A stretch of 64,000 nucleotides of DNA from ZC4RG30 sp039917615 (GTDB lineage: Bacteria; Pseudomonadota; Gammaproteobacteria; Steroidobacterales; Steroidobacteraceae), in contig JBDSJD010000010.1 of the NCBI GenBank assembly GCA_039917615.1, forward strand, positions 75,857-139,856, given 5' to 3'. Each line of letters starts with the position of its first letter. The stretch's first letter is position 1. Position numbers and translations under genes: made by a program. Below the pieces are notes generated by a model that had not been told where the DNA came from, searched no databases, and was given only the letters and a program-made list of their open reading frames with translations. This document shows, in pieces, positions 26,756 through 34,649 of this stretch.

Positions 26756-28686
26756 TGGCGCATGTCATCGACCTCGCCGGCACAGACATCCTGACCTACC
26801 TCAAGGCGCACGAGCACAAGGATCTGCTGCGTTTCATCACCTGTGGCAGCGTCGACGACGGCAAGAGCACGTTGATCGGCCGGCTGCTGTATGAATCCAA
26901 GCTGGTCTATGAAGACCAGCTGGCGCAGCTGGCCGTCGATTCGAAAAAAGTTGGCACCCAAGGCGAAGAACTCGACCTGGCGCTGCTGGTTGATGGCCTC
27001 GCGGCCGAGCGCGAGCAGGGCATCACCATCGATGTGGCCTACCGCTTTTTCTCCACGGAAAAACGCAAGTTCATCGTGGCCGATACACCCGGTCACGAGC
27101 AGTACACGCGCAACATGGTAACCGGCGCATCCACCGCCGACCTTGCTGTCATCCTGATCGATGCGCGCAAAGGCGTGCTGACCCAGACACGGCGGCACAG
27201 CTACATCGTGTCGCTGCTTGGCATACGCCACATAGTGCTCGCGGTGAACAAGATGGACGCCGTCGACTACGACGCAGCAACTTTCCACCGCATCGTTGCC
27301 GACTACCGAGAATTCGCGCGGCAGGTTGGTTTGCAGGAGATCACCAGCATCCCGGTGTCGGCGCTCAAGGGTGACAATATCCTGGACCTTGCCGACCGCA
27401 TGCCGTGGTACCAGGGCCCGTCACTGATGCAACATCTGGAGTCGGTTGCAATCGGGGGCAGCCGGAAGCTCGCGCCTTTCCGCCTGCCGGTGCAATGGGT
27501 CAATCGACCCAACATGGATTTCCGAGGTTTTGCCGGCCAGATTGCCAGTGGCATGATCGGCGTCGGAGACCGTGTGCGCGCCTTGCCCTCCGGCAAGGAG
27601 GCAAAGGTCGCCCGCATCGTGACCTACGACGGCGAACTTGGGCAGGCGCAAGCTGGCCAGTCCATCACGATCACGCTGGATCACGAAATCGACGTCTCGC
27701 GCGGCGACCTGCTGACCGCTGCTGCCGAACCAGCCGGCGTGGCCGACCAGTTCCAGGCAACACTGATCTGGATGCACGAGCAGCCGATGCTGCCCAACCG
27801 CCAGTATTTGCTGAAAATCGGCACGCGAACGGTCAATGCCACGCTTGCCGCGCCCAAATATCGTGTCGACGTGAACACGCTGGAGCAGCAGCCGGCGCAG
27901 CAGCTCGAACTCAACGAAATTGGCGTCTGCACCGTCACGCTCGACAGCCCGGTGGCCTTCGACCCCTATACGGAGAACCGCGAGACCGGCGGGTTCATCC
28001 TGATCGACAAACTCAGCTTCGACACAGTGGGTGCAGGGTTGCTGCAGTCCGCCGTGCGACGCGCCGACAACATCCACTGGCAGGCGCTGGAAGTGAACCG
28101 CGCAGCGCGATCCCAGCTGAAGGGTCAGCGCGCCTGCGCGCTATGGTTCACGGGACTGTCTGGCGCGGGCAAGTCGACTATCGCCAACTTGGTCGAGAAG
28201 CGGCTGCATGCACTGGGACGACACACCTATCTGCTGGATGGCGACAACGTGCGCCACGGGCTGAATCGCGACCTTGGCTTTACCGATGCGGATCGCGTCG
28301 AGAATATCCGTCGCGTGGCGGAAGTCTCGAAACTGATGGTGGACGCTGGCCTCATCGTACTGGTGTCGTTCATCTCGCCATTCCGCTCCGAGCGGCGCAT
28401 GGCGCGAGAGAAACTGGAGAACGGCGAATTCATCGAGATCTATGTAGAGACTTCACTGGCCGAGGCCGAACGACGCGATCCGAAAGGTCTGTACAGGAAG
28501 GCGCGCAGCGGCGAATTGCCGAATTTCACCGGCATCGACTCGCCCTACGAACCGCCAGAACATGCCGAGATCACCATTCCAACCGCAGAGTTGTCGGCGG
28601 ATGAAGCGGCCGCGCGCATCATCGGCGAACTCGACAAGGCTGGCGTCATTGCCTATGCCTACAACAACCCTCTCGCTGGCCTCTGA
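26755..28686 (+). CDS. cysNC: Bifunctional sulfate adenylyltransferase GTPase / APS kinase (CysN-CysC fusion)
   Basis: 643 residues. Residues 1 to about 440 are CysN: P-loop GSVDDGKS (31-38), switch DTPGHEQYTRNM, NKMDAVD, then elongation-factor-like barrels. From about 445 it is CysC: Walker A GLSGAGKS (near 467-474), DGDNVRHGLNRDLGF and VSFISPFRSERR. The fusion channels APS from sulfurylase to kinase, giving PAPS. The last 32 nt overlap the cysQ start. Confidence 0.97.
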   Translation: MAHVIDLAGTDILTYLKAHEHKDLLRFITCGSVDDGKSTLIGRLLYESKLVYEDQLAQLAVDSKKVGTQGEELDLALLVDGLAAEREQGITIDVAYRFFSTEKRKFIVADTPGHEQYTRNMVTGASTADLAVILIDARKGVLTQTRRHSYIVSLLGIRHIVLAVNKMDAVDYDAATFHRIVADYREFARQVGLQEITSIPVSALKGDNILDLADRMPWYQGPSLMQHLESVAIGGSRKLAPFRLPVQWVNRPNMDFRGFAGQIASGMIGVGDRVRALPSGKEAKVARIVTYDGELGQAQAGQSITITLDHEIDVSRGDLLTAAAEPAGVADQFQATLIWMHEQPMLPNRQYLLKIGTRTVNATLAAPKYRVDVNTLEQQPAQQLELNEIGVCTVTLDSPVAFDPYTENRETGGFILIDKLSFDTVGAGLLQSAVRRADNIHWQALEVNRAARSQLKGQRACALWFTGLSGAGKSTIANLVEKRLHALGRHTYLLDGDNVRHGLNRDLGFTDADRVENIRRVAEVSKLMVDAGLIVLVSFISPFRSERRMAREKLENGEFIEIYVETSLAEAERRDPKGLYRKARSGELPNFTGIDSPYEPPEHAEITIPTAELSADEAAARIIGELDKAGVIAYAYNNPLAGL

Positions 28687-29470
28687 GCTCCTGGAAGCCG
28701 TCATCGACATCTCGCGCCGTGCTGGCAGCGAGATTCTCGACGTTTACGGCACTGATTTCGAAACCCGCGCGAAGGCAGATGCCTCACCGCTGACCGAGGC
28801 GGATCTGCGCGCTCATCGGCTGATTACCGCTGAGCTTGCACGCCTGTCGCCATTGCTGCCGGTACTGTCGGAGGAAGCGGCCGAAATCCCCTTTGCCGAA
28901 CGCAGCGGCTGGAGTCGTTACTGGCTGGTGGATCCGCTGGATGGCACGAGGGAATTCGTCTCACGCAACGGCGAGTTCACTGTGAATATCGCGCTTATCG
29001 AAGGTCATCGGCCTGTCATGGGTGTTGTGCACATACCCGTGTCCCACACCACCTATTCGGGCATTCCTGGCCTGGGCGCCTGGCGCGCTTCCCATGATCG
29101 GCCACGCGCTCCCATCGCTGTGCGGCGAACCGCGCGACCACCACTGCGCGTGTTGGGCAGCCGGTCGCATGGCAACGCTGCACTAGAGTCCGCGCTCGCG
29201 TCGTTGGGACCCTACGAGCTGCGGCCTGCAGGCAGTTCGATCAAGCTGTGCCTGGTGGCAGATGGTTCCGCGGACCTTTATCCGCGCCTTGGCCCGACTT
29301 CCGAATGGGATATCGCCGCCGGCCAGGCCGTGGTGGAAGCTGCTGGCGGCCAGGTGGTGCGCCTTTCCGATGGCCAGGCTCTGCAATACAACACGAAGGC
29401 CGACCTGTTGAACCCGGACTTTCTTGCCTATGGCGACCCGGCCAGCTTTCGCAACTGGCCGCGCGCGTAA
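28655..29470 (+). CDS. cysQ: 3'(2'),5'-bisphosphate nucleotidase CysQ
   Basis: 271 residues from ATG 28655, which gives the family N-terminus ELLEAVIDISRRAGSEIL; the same frame is open upstream inside cysNC. Inositol-monophosphatase fold with metal sites DASPLTEADLRAH, LSEEAAEI, DPLDGTREF and SEWDIAAGQAVVEAAGG. It hydrolyses 3'-phosphoadenosine 5'-phosphate left by PAPS-dependent reactions. The overlap with cysNC implies coupled translation and matched dosage. Confidence 0.94.
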   Translation: MPTTTLSLASELLEAVIDISRRAGSEILDVYGTDFETRAKADASPLTEADLRAHRLITAELARLSPLLPVLSEEAAEIPFAERSGWSRYWLVDPLDGTREFVSRNGEFTVNIALIEGHRPVMGVVHIPVSHTTYSGIPGLGAWRASHDRPRAPIAVRRTARPPLRVLGSRSHGNAALESALASLGPYELRPAGSSIKLCLVADGSADLYPRLGPTSEWDIAAGQAVVEAAGGQVVRLSDGQALQYNTKADLLNPDFLAYGDPASFRNWPRA

Positions 29471-29492
29471 GTCTTACTGCGCTTTGCGAGCC

Positions 29493-31085
29493 TTACTGCG
29501 CTACGCGGGCTGAATCAACGCGCACGCGCACTGTTCGCAATTGCTCGGCCGTCAACGAACCGAGGCCACCGTCAACGACGGCCCTCTGTCCCGCGGGAAG
29601 TGGACCGCCGATGGTCACGCTGCGCCCCTGGCTCGCCACCTGCCCCGACGCGTTCACCATCACCGGCGTAACCACGATGGATGCCAGCGCCATCGGTGCG
29701 CGATTCTGCACCACCAGCATCGCCTTGCCGTCGCTGCCCGCCTGAACTGCCCCGGCCACGTAGTTGGATGGATTGCGCGGTAGATCGAGCAGCACCGCTT
29801 CGCGCATGGCCTCCTGGCCGACGCTGCTCTGAGATGACGCAGCGTTTTGGTAAAACTTCAATGCGCCGTTCACGTCGCCACTGTCTCGGGCCATGTTGCC
29901 CAGGTACAGCGACGCCGGCGCCGTGGGCAGCAGCTCCATGCTGCGCGTCAACCATTGGCGTGCCTGCTGCCTGTTACCCAGCCGGTACTGCGCCACCCCA
30001 GCGCCCAGCCAAGAGCCAAAGTAGCCCGGGTTCAATTCCATGGCCCTTTGGTAGTACGGCAACGACTCCTGATAACGCTTCTCGTTGAGCGCAATGTCGC
30101 CCTGCAGCTGGTGAAACTGCCCTTCGCGCGGCACCAGGCGCACCGCTTCGGCCGCCAGAGCCTTTGCGCCAGCAACGTCCTTCTTCTGCATGGCCGCCAG
30201 GGCCTGGTCGTACTTGTCGTAGCCGGGTTTGAGCTGCTTGAGCGACGCGATGCGCGCGGTATAGCGTTCAACACCGACATCCCCGCCGGCACCCAGGGCG
30301 GCAACGGTCTCGCGATTCTTCGCCACGCGCTCCCCCGAAGGGGGATGCGACGCGAACAGACCCTGCAGCCAGTTTTGCTTGCGCCCCTCGGAAAGCCGCA
30401 CGAAGGTCTCCTGCAAGGTAATGGCAGCAGCCGGATCATAGCCGGCTGCTTTCATCAGGCGTGTTCCATACAGATCGGCCTGCAACTCAGCATCCCGGCC
30501 ATAGCGCATTGTCACCAGTTGCGCGCCCACGCCAGAACCCGCCAGCACCAGGTTGCCTACCTGTTCGTCGACTCCGCCCATCGCAACACCCAGCTGTGCG
30601 AGCACCATCCCGCCCTGCAGGAGTGTGCCGCGTTCCTGCGCCTGCGCGCCATGCCGCGCGGCTGCATGCACGATCTCGTGCCCCAGCACCGCGGCGAGCT
30701 CAGCCTCGCTGTTCAACTCGGTCAGCAAGCCGCGATTGACTGCAATCTTCCCACCCGGCAGTGCCCAGGCATTCGGCACAGAACTGTTGAGAACCTTGAA
30801 TTCATACGGCAGTTTTCGCTCCGCCACGGTGATCCGGTCCGAAACCGCCGCCAGCTTCTGGCCCACTTCGTTTACATAGGCAGTAAGGCCAGGAAGTACT
30901 TCATAGTCACCGCCCTCGCTCTGCCGCATGGGCGCATAGTTCTGCTGCCCCATCTGGACTTCCTGGCCCTGGGAAACAAACTGGATCTCGCGCTTGCCGG
31001 TGACAGGATTCGTGCCGCAGCCCGCCAGCAGTCCGCCTGCAACGAGGATAGCGACGAGAGAGCTTCTGGAATTAATGCGTGTCAT
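29493..31085 (-). CDS. M48-family metalloprotease, TPR-containing lipoprotein (BepA/LoiP-like)
   Basis: 530 residues. Lipoprotein signal with lipobox LLAGC (C23); a metalloprotease domain with zinc motif HEIVH (136-140, in GHEIVHAAARHG) and a downstream glutamate in RDAELQADLYGTRLM; then TPR repeats (about 290-430) and a C-terminal beta-rich region. BepA-type enzymes degrade stalled outer-membrane proteins or assist LptD assembly in the periplasm. Longer than E. coli BepA (487), with an extra C-terminal module of unknown role. Monocistronic, convergent with cysQ. Confidence 0.9.
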   Translation of the reverse strand: MTRINSRSSLVAILVAGGLLAGCGTNPVTGKREIQFVSQGQEVQMGQQNYAPMRQSEGGDYEVLPGLTAYVNEVGQKLAAVSDRITVAERKLPYEFKVLNSSVPNAWALPGGKIAVNRGLLTELNSEAELAAVLGHEIVHAAARHGAQAQERGTLLQGGMVLAQLGVAMGGVDEQVGNLVLAGSGVGAQLVTMRYGRDAELQADLYGTRLMKAAGYDPAAAITLQETFVRLSEGRKQNWLQGLFASHPPSGERVAKNRETVAALGAGGDVGVERYTARIASLKQLKPGYDKYDQALAAMQKKDVAGAKALAAEAVRLVPREGQFHQLQGDIALNEKRYQESLPYYQRAMELNPGYFGSWLGAGVAQYRLGNRQQARQWLTRSMELLPTAPASLYLGNMARDSGDVNGALKFYQNAASSQSSVGQEAMREAVLLDLPRNPSNYVAGAVQAGSDGKAMLVVQNRAPMALASIVVTPVMVNASGQVASQGRSVTIGGPLPAGQRAVVDGGLGSLTAEQLRTVRVRVDSARVAQ

Positions 31086-31426
31086 GCGTCCTCTTGGGGC
31101 TGCTGCCCAGTGTCATATGGACACCCGTGAATCCTAACGCCCATTCAATGCCAATTGGCTGGCGTCGGAGGTTCATATGTTCCAAACCAAAGGTAAGCGG
31201 GCACCTACTCCAGGGGTCAAACTGGCGTCCATGAATGAAGAACCTGCTGCCAGCCGCCCAAAGCGACTTCCATTGTGCAGCGCGATCCACGTCGTCGATT
31301 GGCGACGGATGCGAACACACGATGAACTGAATCAATATGTCTCGCAACGACGTAGTCAGAATCTTAATTTCTCTTGGTACGCCACAAAGAATCTCCGAGA
31401 CATTGATAGTCCAAGAGGAGGCATAC
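31086..31426. other. Intergenic stretch without a recognised gene
   Basis: 341 bp between the divergent M48 protease gene and a small plus-strand gene. Frames here on either strand show no family similarity and no good ribosome binding site. Promoters for both neighbours must lie here; no clear box was found. Confidence 0.5.
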
Positions 31427-31651
31427 ATGCGCACCACTGTTCGTATGGCGGTCATCGGAAGCGCCACTCTGTACCTGATAGAAAACATGGAAGAGGGCTG
31501 GTACGCACCGCTTTATTTCCTTGAGCGCACGGTTGAACATGATGATGGGACGCAAGGGCCGCGTGTAATTTACGGTCAGCACGGATTCTCGAATCCGGAT
31601 GAAGCGTTTCAGTTCGGCCAGGAGTGGTGCCAGGCCGTGGGAAGGTCGTAG
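31427..31651 (+). CDS. Hypothetical protein, 74 residues
   Basis: The start is the ATG at 31427, which has a strong AGAGGAGG (31414-31421) 5 nt upstream; an in-frame start at 31337 lacks one. The protein is compact and soluble-looking: a strand (RMAVIGSATLYLIEN), aromatic-rich middle (GWYAPLYFLERTVEHDDG) and acidic/aromatic end (NPDEAFQFGQEWCQAVG). No family is recognised. It lies between the M48 protease and tRNA-Arg. The ribosome binding site is the main evidence that it is expressed. Confidence 0.6.
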   Translation: MRTTVRMAVIGSATLYLIENMEEGWYAPLYFLERTVEHDDGTQGPRVIYGQHGFSNPDEAFQFGQEWCQAVGRS

Positions 31652-31702
31652 ACACCATTCCGGGGTTGCCTGGCCAACTCGCGAATGGCCCGGCCAAGAG
31701 TC

Positions 31703-31778
31703 TGGCGCCCCGGGCAGGAGTTGAACCTGCGACCCCTCGCTTAGGAGGCGAGTGCTCTATCCACTGAGCTACCGGGGC
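31703..31778 (-). tRNA. tRNA-Arg (anticodon CCT)
   Basis: 76 nt with encoded CCA. The acceptor stem GCCCCGG/CCGGGGC closes between 31778 and 31707. The anticodon stem-loop is CTCGC-CTCCTAA-GCGAG, giving anticodon CCT for AGG codons, and the T-loop is GTTCAACTC. It is antisense to the region just upstream of crcB. Confidence 0.97.
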
Positions 31779-31805
31779 GGACCGTATGCAATGATACCCG
31801 CACCC

Positions 31806-32189
31806 ATGAATCTTCTGAGCATTGCGCTGGTATTCGGCGGAGCAGGTATGGGCGGGGTCACCCGCTATCTGCTCAACCTCGGTTTGAATCCGCTGCTGGC
31901 CGATATTCCCCTGGGTACGCTGGCGGCAAACGTGCTGGGCTGCGGAGCTGCTGGCGCGATCGCGGCGTTTCTGGATGATCGGCTGGCGCTGGATCCAACC
32001 TTGCGGCCGCTGCTGATCGTGGGCTTCCTCGGCGGGCTGACCACTTTCTCCAGCTTTGCGCTGGAGGTTGTGCAATCGCTGGAGAGCCAACGCACACTGC
32101 TTGCCATTGGCATCGTGCTGCTGCATGTCGGCGCGTCGCTCGCCGCAGCGATCGCCGGGCTGATCGGCGTCCGCGCGCTACTTGCCTGA
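31806..32189 (+). CDS. crcB: Fluoride channel CrcB/Fluc
   Basis: 127 residues with four membrane segments and family motifs GGAGMGGVTRYLL, PLGTLAANVLGC and GFLGGLTTFSSFALE. The dual-topology dimer exports fluoride. ATG 31806 gives the usual N-terminus; ATG 31791 in the same frame is possible. Only 27 nt separate it from the oppositely oriented tRNA-Arg, so its promoter must lie inside the tRNA gene or farther left, and no fluoride riboswitch fits there. The last 12 nt overlap the convergent propeller gene. Confidence 0.95.
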   Translation: MNLLSIALVFGGAGMGGVTRYLLNLGLNPLLADIPLGTLAANVLGCGAAGAIAAFLDDRLALDPTLRPLLIVGFLGGLTTFSSFALEVVQSLESQRTLLAIGIVLLHVGASLAAAIAGLIGVRALLA

Positions 32190-33260
32190 AGGCGTTGGCA
32201 GAATGATCAATCCCCAGGGGCTGTCGCCAGCCGGGATACGTGTGATCACCTTCAGGCTGGCAGCGTCCACCACCGACACGTCGTTGGAACTGCCATTGGC
32301 GGTAAAAAGTGTCGCGCCGTCGGGACTGATGGCCACGCCCCAGGGTCTTTGCCCGACCTCGACAGAGGCCAGCACTTTGCCGGAGGCGATATCCAGGGAC
32401 AACAGGTTCTTGCCCCGCCCTGTCACCGTGTAAAGCCGCTTGCCGTCGTGCGAGATGGCCATGCCCACCGGTCGCGTCAAGTCTCCCTGCAGCTTGATGG
32501 TCCGCAGCACTTTATGCAGTTTCGCGTCGACCACCGTGATGGTTCCATCGTTCTCCGCAGACACGAAAGCCAGCGCTCCGTCGTCACTGAACTCGGTGAA
32601 ACGCGGCCGCTGCCCGACCTTGAATGAGGCGGCGACCTGGTTGGTCATCGTATCGACAACTGCAATCTGATGGTCTTCCTCGGAGGACACATACACGAAT
32701 CGCCCATTGGGATTGAGCGTGACGCCTTCGGGCTCGCCGCCCACTGGAAGACTCGCGATGGTCTTGCCATTGGCCGCATCCAGCACGATGGCGCGGCCTG
32801 TATCTTCGCTGGCAACGTACAGGCGCTTGCCGTCGCCGCTTACCGCCAGCTGCTCCGGATCGGAAACTCCGCGCAGGATATTCACCAGTTTGAGAGTGGC
32901 GGTATCCACTATGCCAATGCCATCGGCGCCTTTGTCCGCCGGTGGCAGTTTGCTCTCATCGACACCAGGACCCGCGATGGGTGATCCGCTCAGGGCCACA
33001 TACAGCAATTTGCCATCCGGCGAGAGCTTCAGGCCACGCGGGCGCTTGCCCAACTGCACGGTATTAGTCACCTTGCGCGACGCTCCGTCGATCACTGTCA
33101 AGGTACCGGAACGCTCGTTGGTAACAAGCACGCGGAAATTTTTTGCGGCTGGTTGCGCAGCCAGGCTGACGCATGGGGGAGCCAGTGAAATGATCAACGC
33201 TGCGATAGCCAGTGTGGCAAACCGGGCGGGGTATCGAGCTGCGGAGATATTGTTCATCAT
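32178..33260 (-). CDS. Exported YVTN-type beta-propeller protein
   Basis: 360 residues. A signal sequence is followed by seven or so repeats of the YVTN/YncE type, for example KLSPDGKLLYVALSGSP, AVSGDGKRLYVASEDTGRAI and AISPDGATLFTANGSSNDVSVVDAA. It resembles the beta-propeller proteins often found near PQQ-dependent catabolic enzymes. Its exact role is unknown; a scaffold or sensor in the periplasm is plausible. It lies 25 nt downstream of the PheC-AroQ fusion gene and a few kb from a PQQ dehydrogenase on the same strand. Confidence 0.82.
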   Translation of the reverse strand: MMNNISAARYPARFATLAIAALIISLAPPCVSLAAQPAAKNFRVLVTNERSGTLTVIDGASRKVTNTVQLGKRPRGLKLSPDGKLLYVALSGSPIAGPGVDESKLPPADKGADGIGIVDTATLKLVNILRGVSDPEQLAVSGDGKRLYVASEDTGRAIVLDAANGKTIASLPVGGEPEGVTLNPNGRFVYVSSEEDHQIAVVDTMTNQVAASFKVGQRPRFTEFSDDGALAFVSAENDGTITVVDAKLHKVLRTIKLQGDLTRPVGMAISHDGKRLYTVTGRGKNLLSLDIASGKVLASVEVGQRPWGVAISPDGATLFTANGSSNDVSVVDAASLKVITRIPAGDSPWGLIILPTPSGK

Positions 33261-33285
33261 CGCAATTCTACCGACTTCCCGGTCG

Positions 33286-34530
33286 CTACTTAAGTTCCTT
33301 CACCACAGTGACGAGCGGCTCCCTGGCCGTACGGAGGGCCGCAGGACTCACCAGCGAAAGCGTCGATGCCGCGGGCAGCGGGCGGGCATGATTCCCGGGC
33401 AGCAGTGCCAGCTGTTCCAGCATGCGGGAAGTGACCTGATCGATTGCAGGACGGATGTCGCGCACCAGATCGGCAACACCGGCGAATTGCCCCTGGTGTT
33501 GCCGTCGCCATTGCGCGAACAGCTCGCGTTGCAGCAGTTTCGCCGCTTCGATCTGCGCCCCGAAGAACCGGTCCACGAGCGCGGCAGACACACCCAGAGT
33601 TGCGGCTCGTTCGCGCATGGATTGCAACAGGGCTTGCTCGCGCACCGGGTCTTCGATGGCTGCCTGTGCGTTCCACTTGGCCCGCGCCACCTCTGTGACC
33701 ACAGCCAGGCGTTCGTCGACCAATGCAGCGAGTTGCACGGACGGCGTCGCCGAATTTATCCAGTCGTAGCCTTCCCACTCGGATTGTTCGCGCTTGTATC
33801 TGCGTTTGCCGCCCAGCCGGGCGAGCCCAGCGTCCACCACATCTTTTTGTAGTGACTCGCGCTGAATCATCATTGCCTTCTCAGCTGGCGCCCACACGGT
33901 CCGTACCGCTGCCACACACAATCCCTGCTGCGCCCTCTGCTGCAGACGTCCTTCCACGGCATCTGTCACCATGACATCGGCGCGATCCGCACGAATCTCA
34001 TCAAACACCGTGCGATTGTCGCCGTGAACGATCAGGGTTGCCGCGGGAAAGTTCTCACGCGCGAAGCGCTCGTTGGTGCCGCCGGCATTGACGATCAGCC
34101 GCACCTGCGGCTGGTTGATTTCGGCCACGGTGTCGAAGCGCTTCTGGTCACCGCACCGAACGACGGGTTGTTTACGGTCGCTAACGTAGCGGGTTGAAAA
34201 ATCCACGACGCGCTGCCGCTCGGCAGTGACGGAAATGCCGCCGATGGCGATGTCGAAGCTTCCGGCCTGCGCATCAGTTACGAGTGTCGCCCAGGTGGTG
34301 CGTACGAATTGAACACGCAGCCCCAGCTGCAATGCCAATGCGCGCACCAGTTCGACGTCGGATCCGCGATATGTCTCCGTCGCGGTGTCGTACCAGGAAT
34401 ATGGCGCATAGTCGCCCGGGCTACCGACGCGAAGGACACCGGACAATGCAGCCCCGGCCGCATGCGCGGTCGTCACCGCCAGCAAGACGGCCAGCGCTAG
34501 CGCCAACCGCAGAAGGACTCGTCGCGGCAA
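33286..34530 (-). CDS. Periplasmic cyclohexadienyl dehydratase - chorismate mutase fusion (PheC-AroQ gamma)
   Basis: 414 residues from a TTG at 34530. Signal peptide (cut near AHA, about 24); residues about 28-258 form a type-2 periplasmic binding fold of the PheC class (VGSPGDYAPYSW, GGISVTAERQRVVDFSTRY, ending DWINSA). Residues about 264-378 match secreted gamma-class AroQ chorismate mutase (VDERLAVVTEVARAKW, IEDPVREQALL, RFFGAQIEAAKLLQ). Together they would turn chorismate into prephenate and then phenylpyruvate, or arogenate into phenylalanine, outside the cytoplasm. The TTG lies 8 nt after the tRNA-Ala 3' end, leaving no room for its own promoter, so cotranscription with the tRNA is likely. 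The start codon is uncertain. Confidence 0.82.
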   Translation of the reverse strand: MPRRVLLRLALALAVLLAVTTAHAAGAALSGVLRVGSPGDYAPYSWYDTATETYRGSDVELVRALALQLGLRVQFVRTTWATLVTDAQAGSFDIAIGGISVTAERQRVVDFSTRYVSDRKQPVVRCGDQKRFDTVAEINQPQVRLIVNAGGTNERFARENFPAATLIVHGDNRTVFDEIRADRADVMVTDAVEGRLQQRAQQGLCVAAVRTVWAPAEKAMMIQRESLQKDVVDAGLARLGGKRRYKREQSEWEGYDWINSATPSVQLAALVDERLAVVTEVARAKWNAQAAIEDPVREQALLQSMRERAATLGVSAALVDRFFGAQIEAAKLLQRELFAQWRRQHQGQFAGVADLVRDIRPAIDQVTSRMLEQLALLPGNHARPLPAASTLSLVSPAALRTAREPLVTVVKELK

Positions 34531-34537
34531 TGTCTGC

Positions 34538-34610
<73 letters not shown>

Positions 34611-34649
34611 ACAGCAGGCGGTGCATTCTAGGGAAGCCAGCTGCGGGTG

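Noticed and set aside
31701..31806. Fluoride riboswitch before crcB
   Set aside because: The space is occupied by tRNA-Arg on the other strand and only 27 nt remain; no crcB-motif pseudoknot is visible.
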